Numbered from the stretch's first letter, positions 28,830-42,139 are shown. The stretch: DNA of 64,000 nucleotides from Stenotrophomonas acidaminiphila (GCA_002951995.1 CP019797.1:2278501-2342500); one strand, 5' to 3'. The notes: a model not told the origin generated them from the letters alone. Made by a program: numbers and translations.

Positions 28830-28835
28830 ATTATA
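28830..28835 (-). promoter_or_regulatory. Possible internal -10 element ahead of rsfS
   Basis: A perfect TATAAT lies on the minus strand in the 59-base spacer between nadD and rsfS, 31 bases before the TTG start, in otherwise GC-rich DNA. No convincing -35 box is visible. It could drive rsfS-rlmH independently of the operon. Confidence 0.35.
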
Positions 28836-28858
28836 GAGAACCCGGACCGGCCCGGCAT

Positions 28859-29560
28859 TCACGCCGTGGCGCATCCATACAGGCGGTGGGCGGCGATGTA
28901 GGCGGCGACGGCGGGCGGCACCAGCCCGCGCCAGGCGCCGCCGGCGGCGATCAGGCCGCGCACGGCGGTGGCCGATTCGGCCTGCAGCGGCTGGCGCAGG
29001 CGCCACACCCGCCCGGCCGGCCGTGCGCGCAGCGATGCGACATCGTCCGCCCAGGCGTCGCGCAGGCGCGCGGCCAGCATGGCGGGCAGCTGCCCGTCCA
29101 GCGCATTGCCGGGACGCTCGGCGACGACGATATGCGCCAGTTCCAGCAGGTGCTCCCATTCATGCCAGGTCGGCAGGCCCAGCAGGCTGTCCGCGCCCAT
29201 CAGCAGGGCGACCGGAGCCGTGGCGCCGGTTTCGGCGCGCAGTTCCCGCAGGGTGTCCACGGTCCACGACGGTACCCCGGGCTGGCGCGCGGCGCGACGC
29301 AGTTCTCGGGTGTCGACGCACAGGGCGTCCTCGCCGGCAACCGCCAGTTCCAGCATGCGCATGCGCTGGGCGGCATCGGCACCGGGCGGCGGCCGGTGCG
29401 GTGGATCGGCGGCCGGCATCAGCCGCACCGGGGCCTGCAGTTCGTCACGGGCGCGGCGGGCAATGGCCAGGTGGCCGTTGTGCACCGGGTCGAAGGTGCC
29501 ACCGTAGAGCAGCAGCAGGCCGTCACCGGACCGGTCCGGGCCTGGTCCCGGCATGGCCAT
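28859..29560 (-). CDS. nadD: Nicotinate-nucleotide adenylyltransferase
   Basis: 233 residues. NadD joins nicotinate mononucleotide to ATP in NAD synthesis. The nucleotidyltransferase motif [12 protein letters not shown] is near the N-terminus, ADPPHRPPP follows, and a C-terminal SATAVRGLI matches the ISSTxIR motif. The start ATG 29560 lies five bases after the holA stop; a second in-frame ATG is two codons on. The frame also extends far upstream within holA, but that part has no family similarity. Confidence 0.95.
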   Translation of the reverse strand: MAMPGPGPDRSGDGLLLLYGGTFDPVHNGHLAIARRARDELQAPVRLMPAADPPHRPPPGADAAQRMRMLELAVAGEDALCVDTRELRRAARQPGVPSWTVDTLRELRAETGATAPVALLMGADSLLGLPTWHEWEHLLELAHIVVAERPGNALDGQLPAMLAARLRDAWADDVASLRARPAGRVWRLRQPLQAESATAVRGLIAAGGAWRGLVPPAVAAYIAAHRLYGCATA

Positions 29561-29565
29561 CACGG

Positions 29566-30609
29566 TCAGCGCGTCCCGCGGGCCAGCAGGCGCACCGCCT
29601 GCGCCTCGGCTACCGCCAGCAGCAGGCGTTCCAGCGCCAGCCACGGATCACCCTCGGCGCGCCCCTTGGCCATGCGGTCGACCTGTCCGGCCTCGGCCAC
29701 GAACCGCTCCCAGCGCTGCGCCGCCGGGTGCCGCTGCAGCGCGCGCTTGAACGGCGCCTGCCGCGACTCCCAGATGCCGCGCGCCTTCATTTCGCCGGCC
29801 AGGTTGCCGCCGGCGGCCTGGACCCGCGCCAGCCCGGCCGTGAGCAGCAGCTCGCGGATCAGGATCGGGGTGAGCGCGGCCACCGCCTCGCCCTCGGCGC
29901 GCAGCCCGGCGAGCATGCGCAGCACCGCCTGAGGCTGCCCGGAGAATGCTGCCTCGACCAGCCGGAACACGTCGTAGCGCGCGGCGTCGGCGACCAGCGA
30001 CTCCATCTTCGCCACGTCCAGCGTCTGGCCTTCGGCCAGCAGCGCCAGTTTGTCGATTTCCTGCGCGGCCGCCAGCAGGTTGCCCTCCACGCGTTCGCTC
30101 AGGCGCTGCACCGCCGCCGGCTCGGCGCGCAACCCGCGGGCACGCAGGCGGCGCTCGATCCAGTCGCCCAGTTCATGCGGCTTGATCGCCCACGCCACCG
30201 ACAGCACGCCGGCCCGCGCCACCGCGTCGGCCCACTTGCCCTGGTGCGACTTGCTCCACTCGCCGGCGGTGATCAGCAGCACCACGTCGGCCGGCGGCTG
30301 CGCGCAGAATTCGCTGATGACCTCAGCGCCCTCCTTGCCCGGCTTGCCGCTGGGCAGGCGCAGCTCCACCAGCCGGCGCGCACTGAACAGGCTGGGCGCG
30401 TTGAAGCTGGATGCCAGCTGGCCCCAGTCGAAGTCACGGCCGTCGGCATCGAACACCTCGCGCTCGCCGATGCCTTCGGCGCGCGCCCGCGCGCGCACCG
30501 CGTCGGCCGCTTCCAGCACGCGCAGCAGTTCCGGCCCGGCGATCAGGTAGACCGGCGCCAGCGGCTGCGTGCCGGCCTGGGTGGCGAGCTGCTCGGGACG
30601 CAGTTCCAT
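29566..30609 (-). CDS. holA: DNA polymerase III subunit delta
   Basis: 347 residues, close to the E. coli size. HolA is the wrench of the clamp loader, opening the beta sliding clamp. The N-terminal MELRPEQLATQ and PVYLIAGPELLRVLEAADAV, then FDADGRDFDWGQLASSFNAPSLFS, are typical. The middle domain carries VLLITAGEWSKS and the C-terminal collar domain KRALQRHPAAQRWE. It sits between lptE and nadD as in most gammaproteobacteria. Confidence 0.95.
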   Translation of the reverse strand: MELRPEQLATQAGTQPLAPVYLIAGPELLRVLEAADAVRARARAEGIGEREVFDADGRDFDWGQLASSFNAPSLFSARRLVELRLPSGKPGKEGAEVISEFCAQPPADVVLLITAGEWSKSHQGKWADAVARAGVLSVAWAIKPHELGDWIERRLRARGLRAEPAAVQRLSERVEGNLLAAAQEIDKLALLAEGQTLDVAKMESLVADAARYDVFRLVEAAFSGQPQAVLRMLAGLRAEGEAVAALTPILIRELLLTAGLARVQAAGGNLAGEMKARGIWESRQAPFKRALQRHPAAQRWERFVAEAGQVDRMAKGRAEGDPWLALERLLLAVAEAQAVRLLARGTR

Positions 30610-30651
30610 CGCTCAGCGCCCGCGCGCGGGAGCCGCCATCGTCGGCATCGC

Positions 30652-31197
30652 TCAGCCGTCCTTGCCGGTGGCCGGAGCGGCGCTGCGTTGCTTCTCCATC
30701 TGCGCGCGCACCACGCTGTCGATGCGCCGCAGGATCGAGGCGGACATCTCACGGCGCAGTTCGTCGGCGAGGATCTCGCGCTCGGTGGTGGTGCCGGTGG
30801 CGTCGGTCGGCTCGGACACATAGTCGCGCGACAGTTCGATCACCTGCTCGGGCACCAGCACGCTGCCGTCGGGGTGCTGGAACACGAACACCACCGCGTA
30901 GCGCATGCTGTATTCCTGGGTACGGCCCTGGGCGTCGATGGCGATGGGCAGGTCGCCCCAGCGCTCGGAGCGGATCTGCAGCCGGGCCGCGCCCTTGCCG
31001 GGCGCGTCTTCGCCGACCACGACCGCACCGGAGGCGTGCAGCCCGCGCTCGAGCAGCTTGACCAGTTCGCTGTAGCGCACGTTCGATTCGACCTTCACCG
31101 CCGGGGTGTCCTCCGGCAGGGTGAGCCTGTTGCGCAGGTGGAAGCCGCAACCGGTCAGGCTCACGGCAAGGACGAGGGCGGTCAGGTATCGGGTCAT
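30652..31197 (-). CDS. lptE: LPS-assembly lipoprotein LptE
   Basis: 181 residues. LptE plugs the LptD barrel and helps insert lipopolysaccharide into the outer leaflet. A lipoprotein signal ends in SLTGC, followed by the family hallmark GFHLRNRLTLPED. Later motifs include GRTQEYSMRYAVVFVF and the helical tail EILADELRREMSASILRRI. A GTG two codons upstream is also possible. The position after leuS and before holA is the conserved one. Confidence 0.94.
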   Translation of the reverse strand: MTRYLTALVLAVSLTGCGFHLRNRLTLPEDTPAVKVESNVRYSELVKLLERGLHASGAVVVGEDAPGKGAARLQIRSERWGDLPIAIDAQGRTQEYSMRYAVVFVFQHPDGSVLVPEQVIELSRDYVSEPTDATGTTTEREILADELRREMSASILRRIDSVVRAQMEKQRSAAPATGKDG

Positions 31198-31203
31198 GGG
31201 CAC

Positions 31204-31537
31204 AGTCTGGCGGAGCCGGCCGGGAGCGGCAACAGAAAACGGCCCGCATCATCGCCCATCGGGTGTGAGCGGGGATGAAACCGGGATCGCTGATCCACTG
31301 TTCGCAAACGCACTCCGGGCGTGCCGGGGCAACACGAAGCCGGAGCCGGCGCTCACACGCTCCTGGTAGGAAAGCATTCGCGAAAAAGCCGGTTGCCAAG
31401 CCCCAGCCCCCAGGTTGGGGGGCGATCCGCGCGCAAGCGCGGATGGGGGGCGCCGCGACAGACCACAAGCCGCAGCGAATGACAAACGCGCCGCCGCGCG
31501 CCCGGATGGCGAACCATCGGGGCGCGCCGCAGGCGGA
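31204..31537 (-). other. 334-base intergenic region between leuS and lptE
   Basis: No gene is supported here, although the two flanking genes usually lie close together. A hairpin ATCCGCGC-GCAA-GCGCGGAT lies at 31425-31444. Next to it, a C-run/G-run pair at 31411-31422 can fold as well. Short frames of up to 78 codons cross it but have no start signals or family features. It could be a dispersed extragenic repeat or hold an internal promoter for lptE-holA-nadD. Confidence 0.5.
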
Positions 31538-35682
<4,145 letters not shown>

Positions 35683-35724
35683 TGGCCGCGCGCACTCCGC
35701 CGCAGGGAGCGCGCGCCGCCCGGC

Positions 35725-36330
35725 TCAGCACGGCGCCAGCCGCGCCAGCAGCGCCAGCCACAGCGCCCAGCCAAGGAAGGCCAGCCGCTGCGCCATCGCC
35801 ACCGGCATGACGCTGCCGAACACGAACGCGCTGCACAGCATCCACACCGCGCAGGCCACCGCCAGGGTGGCCACCGGGCGCCATGCCGCATCGCGCGCGG
35901 CGCCCACGCGCAGCATCGCCGCGCCGGCGCAGAACGCCACCAGCCACAGCAGCCAGACGCTGGCGTGAGCCTGGCTGGCGCGGTTCTCGATGTCCTGCGC
36001 GTCCAGCGGGAACACGCCCATGGCGGCGAAGGCCAGCCCGGCCAGCAGCAGCATCTGCCCGGCCACCCGCAGCGGCCGCGAGGCCGTGGCCGGCATGCGC
36101 AGCACCAGGCCGAGCGCGGCCAGCGCCGCCAACAGCCCCGGCAGCACGAAGCCCAGCGCATTGAACGAGCCCGCGCCGGGAACGCCGGTGGCGCCCAGCA
36201 GCGAAACCGGGTGGCGCATCTGGTCGTAGAACGGCAGCCGCGCGCCGAACACCGCCAGCGCCACCAGCCATATCACCACCGACGCCGGCCCGGCCCAGCG
36301 CACCCATGTTCTCCACACCACCATCGCCAT
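35725..36330 (-). CDS. DUF998 membrane protein
   Basis: 201 residues and six hydrophobic segments, with DUF998 signatures DQMRHPVSLLGATGVPGAGSF near the N-terminus and AFAAMGVFPLDAQDIENRAS in the middle. The family is integral to the inner membrane and of unknown function. The ATG 36330 is taken. It is convergent with the amidohydrolase gene (42 bases apart) and followed upstream by the XRE regulator on the same strand. Confidence 0.85.
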   Translation of the reverse strand: MAMVVWRTWVRWAGPASVVIWLVALAVFGARLPFYDQMRHPVSLLGATGVPGAGSFNALGFVLPGLLAALAALGLVLRMPATASRPLRVAGQMLLLAGLAFAAMGVFPLDAQDIENRASQAHASVWLLWLVAFCAGAAMLRVGAARDAAWRPVATLAVACAVWMLCSAFVFGSVMPVAMAQRLAFLGWALWLALLARLAPC

Positions 36331-36423
36331 GTCGACCCCGTGCTTGTCGGCGCAGGAGCGCGCCAGCCGATGCCGGCGATTGTGAAGGCTGCGCCGCTGG
36401 CGCGCACGCCACCGCCTGCCGGC

Positions 36424-36636
36424 TCAGCCGCGCCAGTGGAAGACATCCTCGACGCCGGCGCCGAACGCGCGGGCGATGCGGAACGCCAGTTCCAGCGACG
36501 GCGCATAGCGTCCGGCCTCGAGCGCGATGATGGTCTGCCGGGTCACGCCGCAGGCGTCCGCCAGTGCCTGCTGGGTCATCTCGCCGTGCTCGCCCCGCAG
36601 CCGGCGGATGTCGTTGCCGACCGGCGTGCCGCTCAC
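36424..36636 (-). CDS. XRE-family HTH transcriptional regulator (short)
   Basis: 70 residues, nearly all helix-turn-helix: [20 protein letters not shown] then [20 protein letters not shown] and [18 protein letters not shown]. This short XRE type (YozG-like) commonly sits behind a membrane protein gene. The GTG start at 36636 overlaps the TGA stop of that upstream gene (GTGA), so the two are translationally coupled. The pair probably acts together, the membrane protein perhaps controlling the regulator. Confidence 0.88.
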   Translation of the reverse strand: MSGTPVGNDIRRLRGEHGEMTQQALADACGVTRQTIIALEAGRYAPSLELAFRIARAFGAGVEDVFHWRG

Positions 36637-37064
36637 CGGCAGCCGTACCGGTAATGCCAGAGCATGACCGCGGCGTGCACGCTGAGCGAGAGGCCGACCA
36701 GCCATGCCAGGAAGCTCCCCAGCCAGGCACCGCCGCGCGCCGCGACGAAATCCGCATGCTCCTCGGCCAGCACCGAAGCCACCATCAGCATCAACGCCAG
36801 CGCGGCGTAGCCGGCACGCGCGCCCTGCGCCTGGATCGCCCGGTCGCGCTCGTCGGCCACGACGCTGCCGTCGCGGCGCAGGAACAGGAACGCGCCGACC
36901 AGGAACAGCCACCAGGCGGGGCCCAGCACATCCGCCCTTGCGCCCGCGCCGCCAAGGAGCAGCCAGCGCCCCAACAGGACCGAGGCCAGGCCGGCGCTGG
37001 CCAGCAGCAGCCAGGCCAGCTTCTGTTGCCGGTTGATCGCCACGCGCGTGCCGGTGCGTTCCAT
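36633..37064 (-). CDS. DUF2178-like membrane protein paired with XRE regulator
   Basis: 143 residues with four hydrophobic segments in two pairs ([70 protein letters not shown]). Between pairs it holds the sequence [18 protein letters not shown], like DUF2178 proteins. The start ATG 37064 is chosen because GAGGAGA lies just upstream; the frame runs higher but reads through a simple repeat. It overlaps the regulator gene by four bases. A pentanucleotide repeat lies 52 bases before its start. Confidence 0.75.
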   Translation of the reverse strand: MERTGTRVAINRQQKLAWLLLASAGLASVLLGRWLLLGGAGARADVLGPAWWLFLVGAFLFLRRDGSVVADERDRAIQAQGARAGYAALALMLMVASVLAEEHADFVAARGGAWLGSFLAWLVGLSLSVHAAVMLWHYRYGCR

Positions 37065-37115
37065 GGACTCTCCTCTTCTCTCCCGCGCGCGCCACCCCCT
37101 TGGCAGCACCGGCGC

Positions 37116-37140
37116 GATGCGATGCGATGCGATGCGATGC
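37116..37140. repeat. Five tandem copies of GATGC
   Basis: A perfect pentanucleotide microsatellite, (GATGC)x5, in the 180-base spacer between the divergent DUF2178-like and thioredoxin genes. Such runs can change length by slippage; a 5-base change here would alter promoter spacing or leader length. Confidence 0.85.
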
Positions 37141-37244
37141 GACGTTGGCATCCGCCCGCCGCCATGTCAAATATCTTTTACATCGACTTGCATCCACGCG
37201 CTCTGCCACCATCTCCGACGAAACCTCCCACTGCGAGTCCCGCG

Positions 37245-38102
37245 ATGTCCGACCTGCCCCACGTTTTCGACGCCACGACCGAGACCTTCGAAACCGACGT
37301 CCTGCAGAAATCGCTGCAGACGCCGGTGCTGGTGGATTTCTGGGCGACCTGGTGCGGGCCGTGCAAGACGCTGGGGCCGATCCTGGAGAAGCTGGCCGGC
37401 GAGTACCACGGCGCGTTCGAACTGGCCAAGGTCGACGTGGACAAGGAGCAGCAGATCGCCGCGGCGTTCCAGATCCGTTCGGTGCCCACCGTGTTCCTGG
37501 TCAAGGACGGGCAGATCGTGGACGGTTTCCCCGGCGCGCTGCCGGAAGGCCAGCTGCGCGAGTTCCTGTCCCAGCACGGCATCACCCCGGCCGAGGCGCC
37601 GGCCGAGCTGGAGGCCGAGCCGGCGCCGCTGGATCCGCTGTCGCAGGTCGCCGCGCTGCGCCAGGCCATTGCCGCCGAGCCGGACAAGGCCGAACTGAAG
37701 CTCGACCTGGCGCTGGCGCTGATCCGCACCGGCGAGGTCGCCGAGGCCGGGCAGCTGCTCGACGCCCTGCCCGCCAACCTGGCCACCGACGACCGCACCA
37801 TCCGCGCCCGCGCACGCCTGGACTTCCACGCCGCGGCCGCCGACGCGCCGCCGGCCGACGCCCTGGCCGCGCGGGTGCAGGCCGACGGCAACGACCTGCA
37901 GGCGCGCTACCTGCTCGGCATCCGCCAGCTGCTGGGCGGCAGCGAGGAAGCGGCGCTGGAGCAGTTCCTGGAAATGCTGCGGATCGACCGCGGCTACCGC
38001 GACGGCCTGCCGCGCAAGGCGTTGATCGATGCGTTCCGCGTCGTCGAGGACGACGACCTCGTCGGCCGTTACCGGCGGCGGATGTCCTCGCTCCTGTTCT
38101 GA
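37245..38102 (+). CDS. Thioredoxin-TPR chaperone of the CnoX/YbbN type
   Basis: 285 residues. An N-terminal thioredoxin domain has the active-site WCGPC (Cys37, Cys40) and cis-Pro in [12 protein letters not shown]. It is followed by about 170 residues of TPR-like helices ([40 protein letters not shown]) and a C-terminal [20 protein letters not shown], the CnoX layout. E. coli CnoX has lost the CxxC and acts as a chlorine-activated holdase; retention of CGPC here suggests redox activity as well. ATG 37164 would add 27 residues, but the family start fits 37245 better. Confidence 0.9.
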   Translation: MSDLPHVFDATTETFETDVLQKSLQTPVLVDFWATWCGPCKTLGPILEKLAGEYHGAFELAKVDVDKEQQIAAAFQIRSVPTVFLVKDGQIVDGFPGALPEGQLREFLSQHGITPAEAPAELEAEPAPLDPLSQVAALRQAIAAEPDKAELKLDLALALIRTGEVAEAGQLLDALPANLATDDRTIRARARLDFHAAAADAPPADALAARVQADGNDLQARYLLGIRQLLGGSEEAALEQFLEMLRIDRGYRDGLPRKALIDAFRVVEDDDLVGRYRRRMSSLLF

Positions 38103-38256
38103 GTGTCATTGCACGTTCAGGCAGGTGAAGCGCGGCCTGCCGGATAATGCGCTGTTCATCGTGGTGATGACGTACGGCGACACCGCCGTGCCACATGGGG
38201 AGGGAGGCGCGAGCAATGCCGGGCGCCGGTTCCCGCGACGCAAGGACCTATTGCCG

Positions 38257-39915
38257 ATGATGTCGTTCAACCGGGGTGGGCTGCGCCTGACCGTGCTGCT
38301 GCAGATCGCGCTGGCGACGCTGCCGCTGTCGTGCTCGGCCGCGGCCAGCGCCCAGGACTGGAACTATCGCGTGCGCCCCGGCGACACCCTGTGGGACCTG
38401 GGCACGCGCTATCTCAAGCCCACCGTGTCCTGGGAAGAGCTGCGGAACCACAACGCGGTGGCCAACCCCTACCGCCTGCCACCGGGCCAGGTGCTGCGGT
38501 TTCCCATCGCCTGGCTGCGGGTGGAGCCCGCGCCGGCGCGCGTCGTGGCGGTGCGCGGCCAGGTCGATGTCGGCACCGATGGCCAGCCGTCCGCGGCAGC
38601 GCGCGAGGGCATGCGCCTGCCCATCGGCAGCCACATCCGCACCGGTGCCGACGCCAGCATCACCCTGGCGTTCGCCGACGATTCGCGGCTGCTGCTGCGC
38701 GAGCACTCGGAACTGCGCCTGGACCAGCTCAGCAGCTATGGCGCCACCGGCATGGTGGATACGCGCCTGCGGCTGCAGCGCGGCCGCAGTGGCAGCCGGG
38801 TGACCCCGGCGCAGGGGCCGGCATCGCGCTACATGATCACCGCGCCCACGGCCACCAGCAGCGTGCGCGGTACCGTGTTCCGGGTCAGCGCCGGACAGGA
38901 CGGCGACCCGGCCGCCACCGAAGTGGTCGAAGGCCGGGTGCAGGTGGGCAACCGCCATGGCCAGCGGATGGTCGCCCCCGGCCAGGCCAGCCTCAGCGCC
39001 TCGGCCGGGCACGCGCCGGCGGCGGTGCAGCCGCTGCCCCCCGCACCGGAGCTCGACGCCGCGCGGCTGCGGCTGGCACCGCTGCCGCTGCTGGCGGCCT
39101 GGCAGCCGGTGCCACAGGCGCGCGGCTACCGCGTCGAGGTGGTGCGCGCCGATGCGCCCGAGGTCCTGCTGTTCGCGCGCGACACCACCGATTCCAGCAT
39201 CCGTATCGACGACCTGCCCGGTGGGCAGCTGCGCCTGCTGGTGCGCGCGGTGGCCGCCGACGGTGTCGAAGGCCACGACAGCGCCCATGATTTCGAGGTA
39301 CCCGACGGCCTGCCGCCGCCGCTGACCACCGCCCCGGTGCATGGCCAGACCCTGGCCCAGGCGCAGCCGCGCTTCGCCTGGGCGCAGGTGCCCGGCGCCA
39401 CCGCCAGCGTGCTGCAGATCGCGCGCGAGCCGGCGTTCCGCCAGCCACTGGTCGAGCGCCGCACCGACGCCACCCGGCTGCGTTCGCCGGTTGCCCTGGC
39501 GCCCGGCGACTACTACTGGCGGGTCGCCTCGGTGGACGCGCAGGGACGCAGCGGCCGCTTCGGGCAGGCCCTGCCCCTGCGGGTCAGCGACGCGCCGCCG
39601 GATTCCGGCCTGCAACCGGCGCAGGCCGGCAGGGGCCAGTTGACCCTGCGCTGGCAGCCCGGCGCCGACGGCCAGCGCTATCGCGTGCAGGTGGACCGCC
39701 GCGGCGACTTCAGCGCCCCGCTGCTCGACCGCGAAACCAGCGTGCCGGAGGTGGTGATGAAACAGCCTTGGCGCGGCGGCACCCTGCACGTGCGCGTGCA
39801 GTACATCGACGACGACGGCTATGCGGGCCCGTTCTCCAGCGCCCAGCAGATCCGGCTGCCGTGCAAGCTCTGCTACGGCGCCGGCGCCGGCGCCCTGCTG
39901 CTGCTCGCCCTGTGA
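38257..39915 (+). CDS. LysM-FecR domain periplasmic protein with fibronectin-like repeats
   Basis: 552 residues. A signal peptide (LQIALATLPLSCSAAASAQD) is followed by a LysM domain (YRVRPGDTLWDLGTRYLKP), which binds glycan strands. A FecR-type domain comes next (GSHIRTGADASITLAFADDS to SVRGTVFRVS). At least two repeat domains follow (LAAWQPVPQARGYRVEVVRA; FAWAQVPGATASVLQIA), ending in a small hydrophobic tail (GAGAGALLLLAL) that may anchor it. The stop overlaps the start of the CHASE2-GGDEF gene (GTGA), so the two are made together. Start 38257 has AAGGA upstream. Confidence 0.88.
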   Translation: MMSFNRGGLRLTVLLQIALATLPLSCSAAASAQDWNYRVRPGDTLWDLGTRYLKPTVSWEELRNHNAVANPYRLPPGQVLRFPIAWLRVEPAPARVVAVRGQVDVGTDGQPSAAAREGMRLPIGSHIRTGADASITLAFADDSRLLLREHSELRLDQLSSYGATGMVDTRLRLQRGRSGSRVTPAQGPASRYMITAPTATSSVRGTVFRVSAGQDGDPAATEVVEGRVQVGNRHGQRMVAPGQASLSASAGHAPAAVQPLPPAPELDAARLRLAPLPLLAAWQPVPQARGYRVEVVRADAPEVLLFARDTTDSSIRIDDLPGGQLRLLVRAVAADGVEGHDSAHDFEVPDGLPPPLTTAPVHGQTLAQAQPRFAWAQVPGATASVLQIAREPAFRQPLVERRTDATRLRSPVALAPGDYYWRVASVDAQGRSGRFGQALPLRVSDAPPDSGLQPAQAGRGQLTLRWQPGADGQRYRVQVDRRGDFSAPLLDRETSVPEVVMKQPWRGGTLHVRVQYIDDDGYAGPFSSAQQIRLPCKLCYGAGAGALLLLAL

Positions 39916-41537
39916 GACTGTTCCTGCTGCCCTGGCCGTGGCGGCTGCTGCTGGCCGTGGCCGTGGGCGCGCTGGCCGGGTGGGCCAGCCAGACGCACCT
40001 GCTCTGGCAGCAGGACGAATACGTGTATGACCGCCTGGTGGGCAACTGGCACTACCCGCCCGACGAGCGCCTGGCGATCGTCGCCATCGACGAGCGCAGC
40101 CTGCAGCAGCTGGGGCAGTGGCCGTGGCCGCGCGGCACCCATGCGCGGCTGCTCGAGCGCCTGCGCGAAGCCGGCGCCCGGCGCGTCGCGCTGGACCTGA
40201 TGTTCCCCGAGCCCGACCGCAAGGACGCGCGCCAGGATGCGGAGCTGGCGGCGGCGATCAAGCGCGGCGGCAACGTCGTGCTGCCGGTGCTGGCGGCCGC
40301 GGCCAGCGACGAGGCCGTCCCCGAGGAACTGCTGCCGGTACCGGTGCTGGCCGCGGTGGCCGACGGGCTGGCGCATACCGACATCGAGGTCGATGGCGAC
40401 GGCGTCGCCCGTGGCCTGTACCTGCGCGCCGGCGTCGGTTCGGCGTACTGGCCGGCACTGGGCCTGGCGCTGAGCGGCCTCGACGGCCCCATCCCCGGGC
40501 TGGCCGATCCGGCCCCGGACACGCTCTCGCCGTACCAGTGGCGGCGCGACAACTACGTGCGGCTGCGCTACGCCGGGCCGCCGGGCAGCTTCCCGCAGGT
40601 GTCCTACATCGACGTGCTGGAAGGGCGGCTGCCGCCCGGCCTGCTGCGCGACCGGCTGGTGATCGTCGGCATGACCGCCAGCGGCATCGCCCCGCGCCTG
40701 CTCACCCCGACCTCGCGCGAGTACTGGATGAGCGGCACCGAGTACCAGGCCAACGTCGCCTCGATGCTGCTCGGCGGGCACGTGATCCTGCCGCTGCGCC
40801 CGCCGCTGCAGCTGGCCGCGGTGTTCGTGCTGGTGGCGCTGTGCGCACTGGGCATGACCCAGCGCCGGCTCTCGCCGTGGCTGGTCGCGGTACTGTCGCT
40901 GGTGCTCCCGCTGCTGCTCAGCACGGTGCTGCTGCGCGGCTTCAACCTGTGGTTCGCACCGGCGGCGGCGGTCGGCGGCGCGTTGCTGATGTGGGTGGCC
41001 TGGGGCCTGTGGCAGCTGCGCTACTGGCGCCGCCAGGCCAACCGCGACCCGCTGACCGGGCTGGCCAACCGCATGCGTTTCGAAGAAGCGCTGCAGCAGG
41101 AATACGAAGCGGCGCGGCGCGGCGGCCGGCCGTTGAGCCTGGCCCTGATCGACCTGGACAACTTCAAGCACTACAACGACACCTTCGGCCACCACGTCGG
41201 CGACCTGGTGCTGCAGCAGACCGCGCGGATGATCGGCGAACTGTCGCGGCGGCCACGCGACCTGGCCGCGCGCTTCGGCGGCGACGAGTTCGCCCTGGTG
41301 TTGCCGGACACCAGCAGCGAGGGCGCGGTCCTGCTGGTCGAAACCCTCATCGGCCGCGTCCGCCAGGCGGGAGTGGCGGTCGGCAAGGGCCGCCAGGCCA
41401 GGATCAGCATCACCGTCGGCGTGGCGACCATCGTGCCGGGCGCCGACAGCCTGCCCGGGGAACTGTTCCGCGACGCCGACGCCTCGCTGTACCAGGCCAA
41501 GGCCGCCGGCCGCGACGGCTACCGGGTGGCCGACTGA
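39912..41537 (+). CDS. CHASE2-domain diguanylate cyclase
   Basis: 541 residues. After one N-terminal membrane helix comes a periplasmic CHASE2 sensor (VAIDERSLQQLGQWPWPR, LIGHT-like DRLVIVGMTASGIAP, then SREYWMSGTEYQANVASMLL). Three membrane helices follow (AAVFVLVALCALGM, VAVLSLVLPLLLSTVLL, AAAVGGALLMWVAWGLW). The cytoplasmic GGDEF domain is complete, with FGGDEF at 455-460 and an RxxD inhibitory site five residues before GGDEF (RPRD). It should make cyclic di-GMP with product inhibition. GTG 39912 overlaps the upstream stop. Confidence 0.93.
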   Translation: MRLFLLPWPWRLLLAVAVGALAGWASQTHLLWQQDEYVYDRLVGNWHYPPDERLAIVAIDERSLQQLGQWPWPRGTHARLLERLREAGARRVALDLMFPEPDRKDARQDAELAAAIKRGGNVVLPVLAAAASDEAVPEELLPVPVLAAVADGLAHTDIEVDGDGVARGLYLRAGVGSAYWPALGLALSGLDGPIPGLADPAPDTLSPYQWRRDNYVRLRYAGPPGSFPQVSYIDVLEGRLPPGLLRDRLVIVGMTASGIAPRLLTPTSREYWMSGTEYQANVASMLLGGHVILPLRPPLQLAAVFVLVALCALGMTQRRLSPWLVAVLSLVLPLLLSTVLLRGFNLWFAPAAAVGGALLMWVAWGLWQLRYWRRQANRDPLTGLANRMRFEEALQQEYEAARRGGRPLSLALIDLDNFKHYNDTFGHHVGDLVLQQTARMIGELSRRPRDLAARFGGDEFALVLPDTSSEGAVLLVETLIGRVRQAGVAVGKGRQARISITVGVATIVPGADSLPGELFRDADASLYQAKAAGRDGYRVAD

Positions 41538-41605
41538 GGCGCCAGCCGCCTCACCATACGGCAGCGAATGCTAGACTCCCGGTCCCGCGTACGCTCCAGT
41601 CCGTC

Positions 41606-42070
41606 ATGAAAGCCAGCACGTTCCGCCTCGGCATCAATCTGTGGCCGCCGTTCCTGTTCGCCGGCATCCACGTCACCGAGCTCCACGCCGATTACCGCTA
41701 CGTACGCGTGGAACTGCGCGAGCGCCCGTGGAACGTCAACTACGTACGTACCCATTTCGGCGGCAGCCTGTTCGCCATGACCGACCCGTTCTGGATGCTG
41801 TGCCTGCTGCACAACCTCGGGCGCGACTACTACGTGTGGGACAAGGCCGGGGAGATCGAGTTCATCAGGCCCGGCAAGGGCACGGTCAGTACCGAATTCC
41901 GGCTCGACACGGCCACGCTCGAACAGGTGCGCGCGGCCACCGCCGGTGGCGCCAAGCACCTGCGCTGGTTCAGCAATGACGTGCTCGACGCGCACGGCGA
42001 GGTGGTCGCGCGCGTCCGCAAGCAGGTCTACGTACGCCCCAAGCCGGAAGCACGCCAACCGCGCGGGTAG
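41606..42070 (+). CDS. DUF4442 hotdog-fold protein (thioesterase-like)
   Basis: 154 residues. The DUF4442 signatures are FRLGINLWPPFLFAGIHVTE at the N-terminus and NVNYVRTHFGGSLFAMTDPF, with DYYVWDKAGEIEFIRPGKG in the middle. This is a hotdog fold related to acyl-CoA thioesterases such as the YiiD C-terminal domain, but no activity has been fixed for the family. It lies 68 bases after the cyclase gene and may share its transcript. Confidence 0.85.
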   Translation: MKASTFRLGINLWPPFLFAGIHVTELHADYRYVRVELRERPWNVNYVRTHFGGSLFAMTDPFWMLCLLHNLGRDYYVWDKAGEIEFIRPGKGTVSTEFRLDTATLEQVRAATAGGAKHLRWFSNDVLDAHGEVVARVRKQVYVRPKPEARQPRG

Positions 42071-42139
42071 CCACGGCAGTGACCGCGGAGACGCGCGGCA
42101 GACGCTGCGCGCCCGCGGCGCAGGCCCGGCGGCCACGCT

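Noticed and set aside
37116..37140. GATGC repeats as a CRISPR array
   Set aside because: Units are 5 bases with no spacers; a simple microsatellite.
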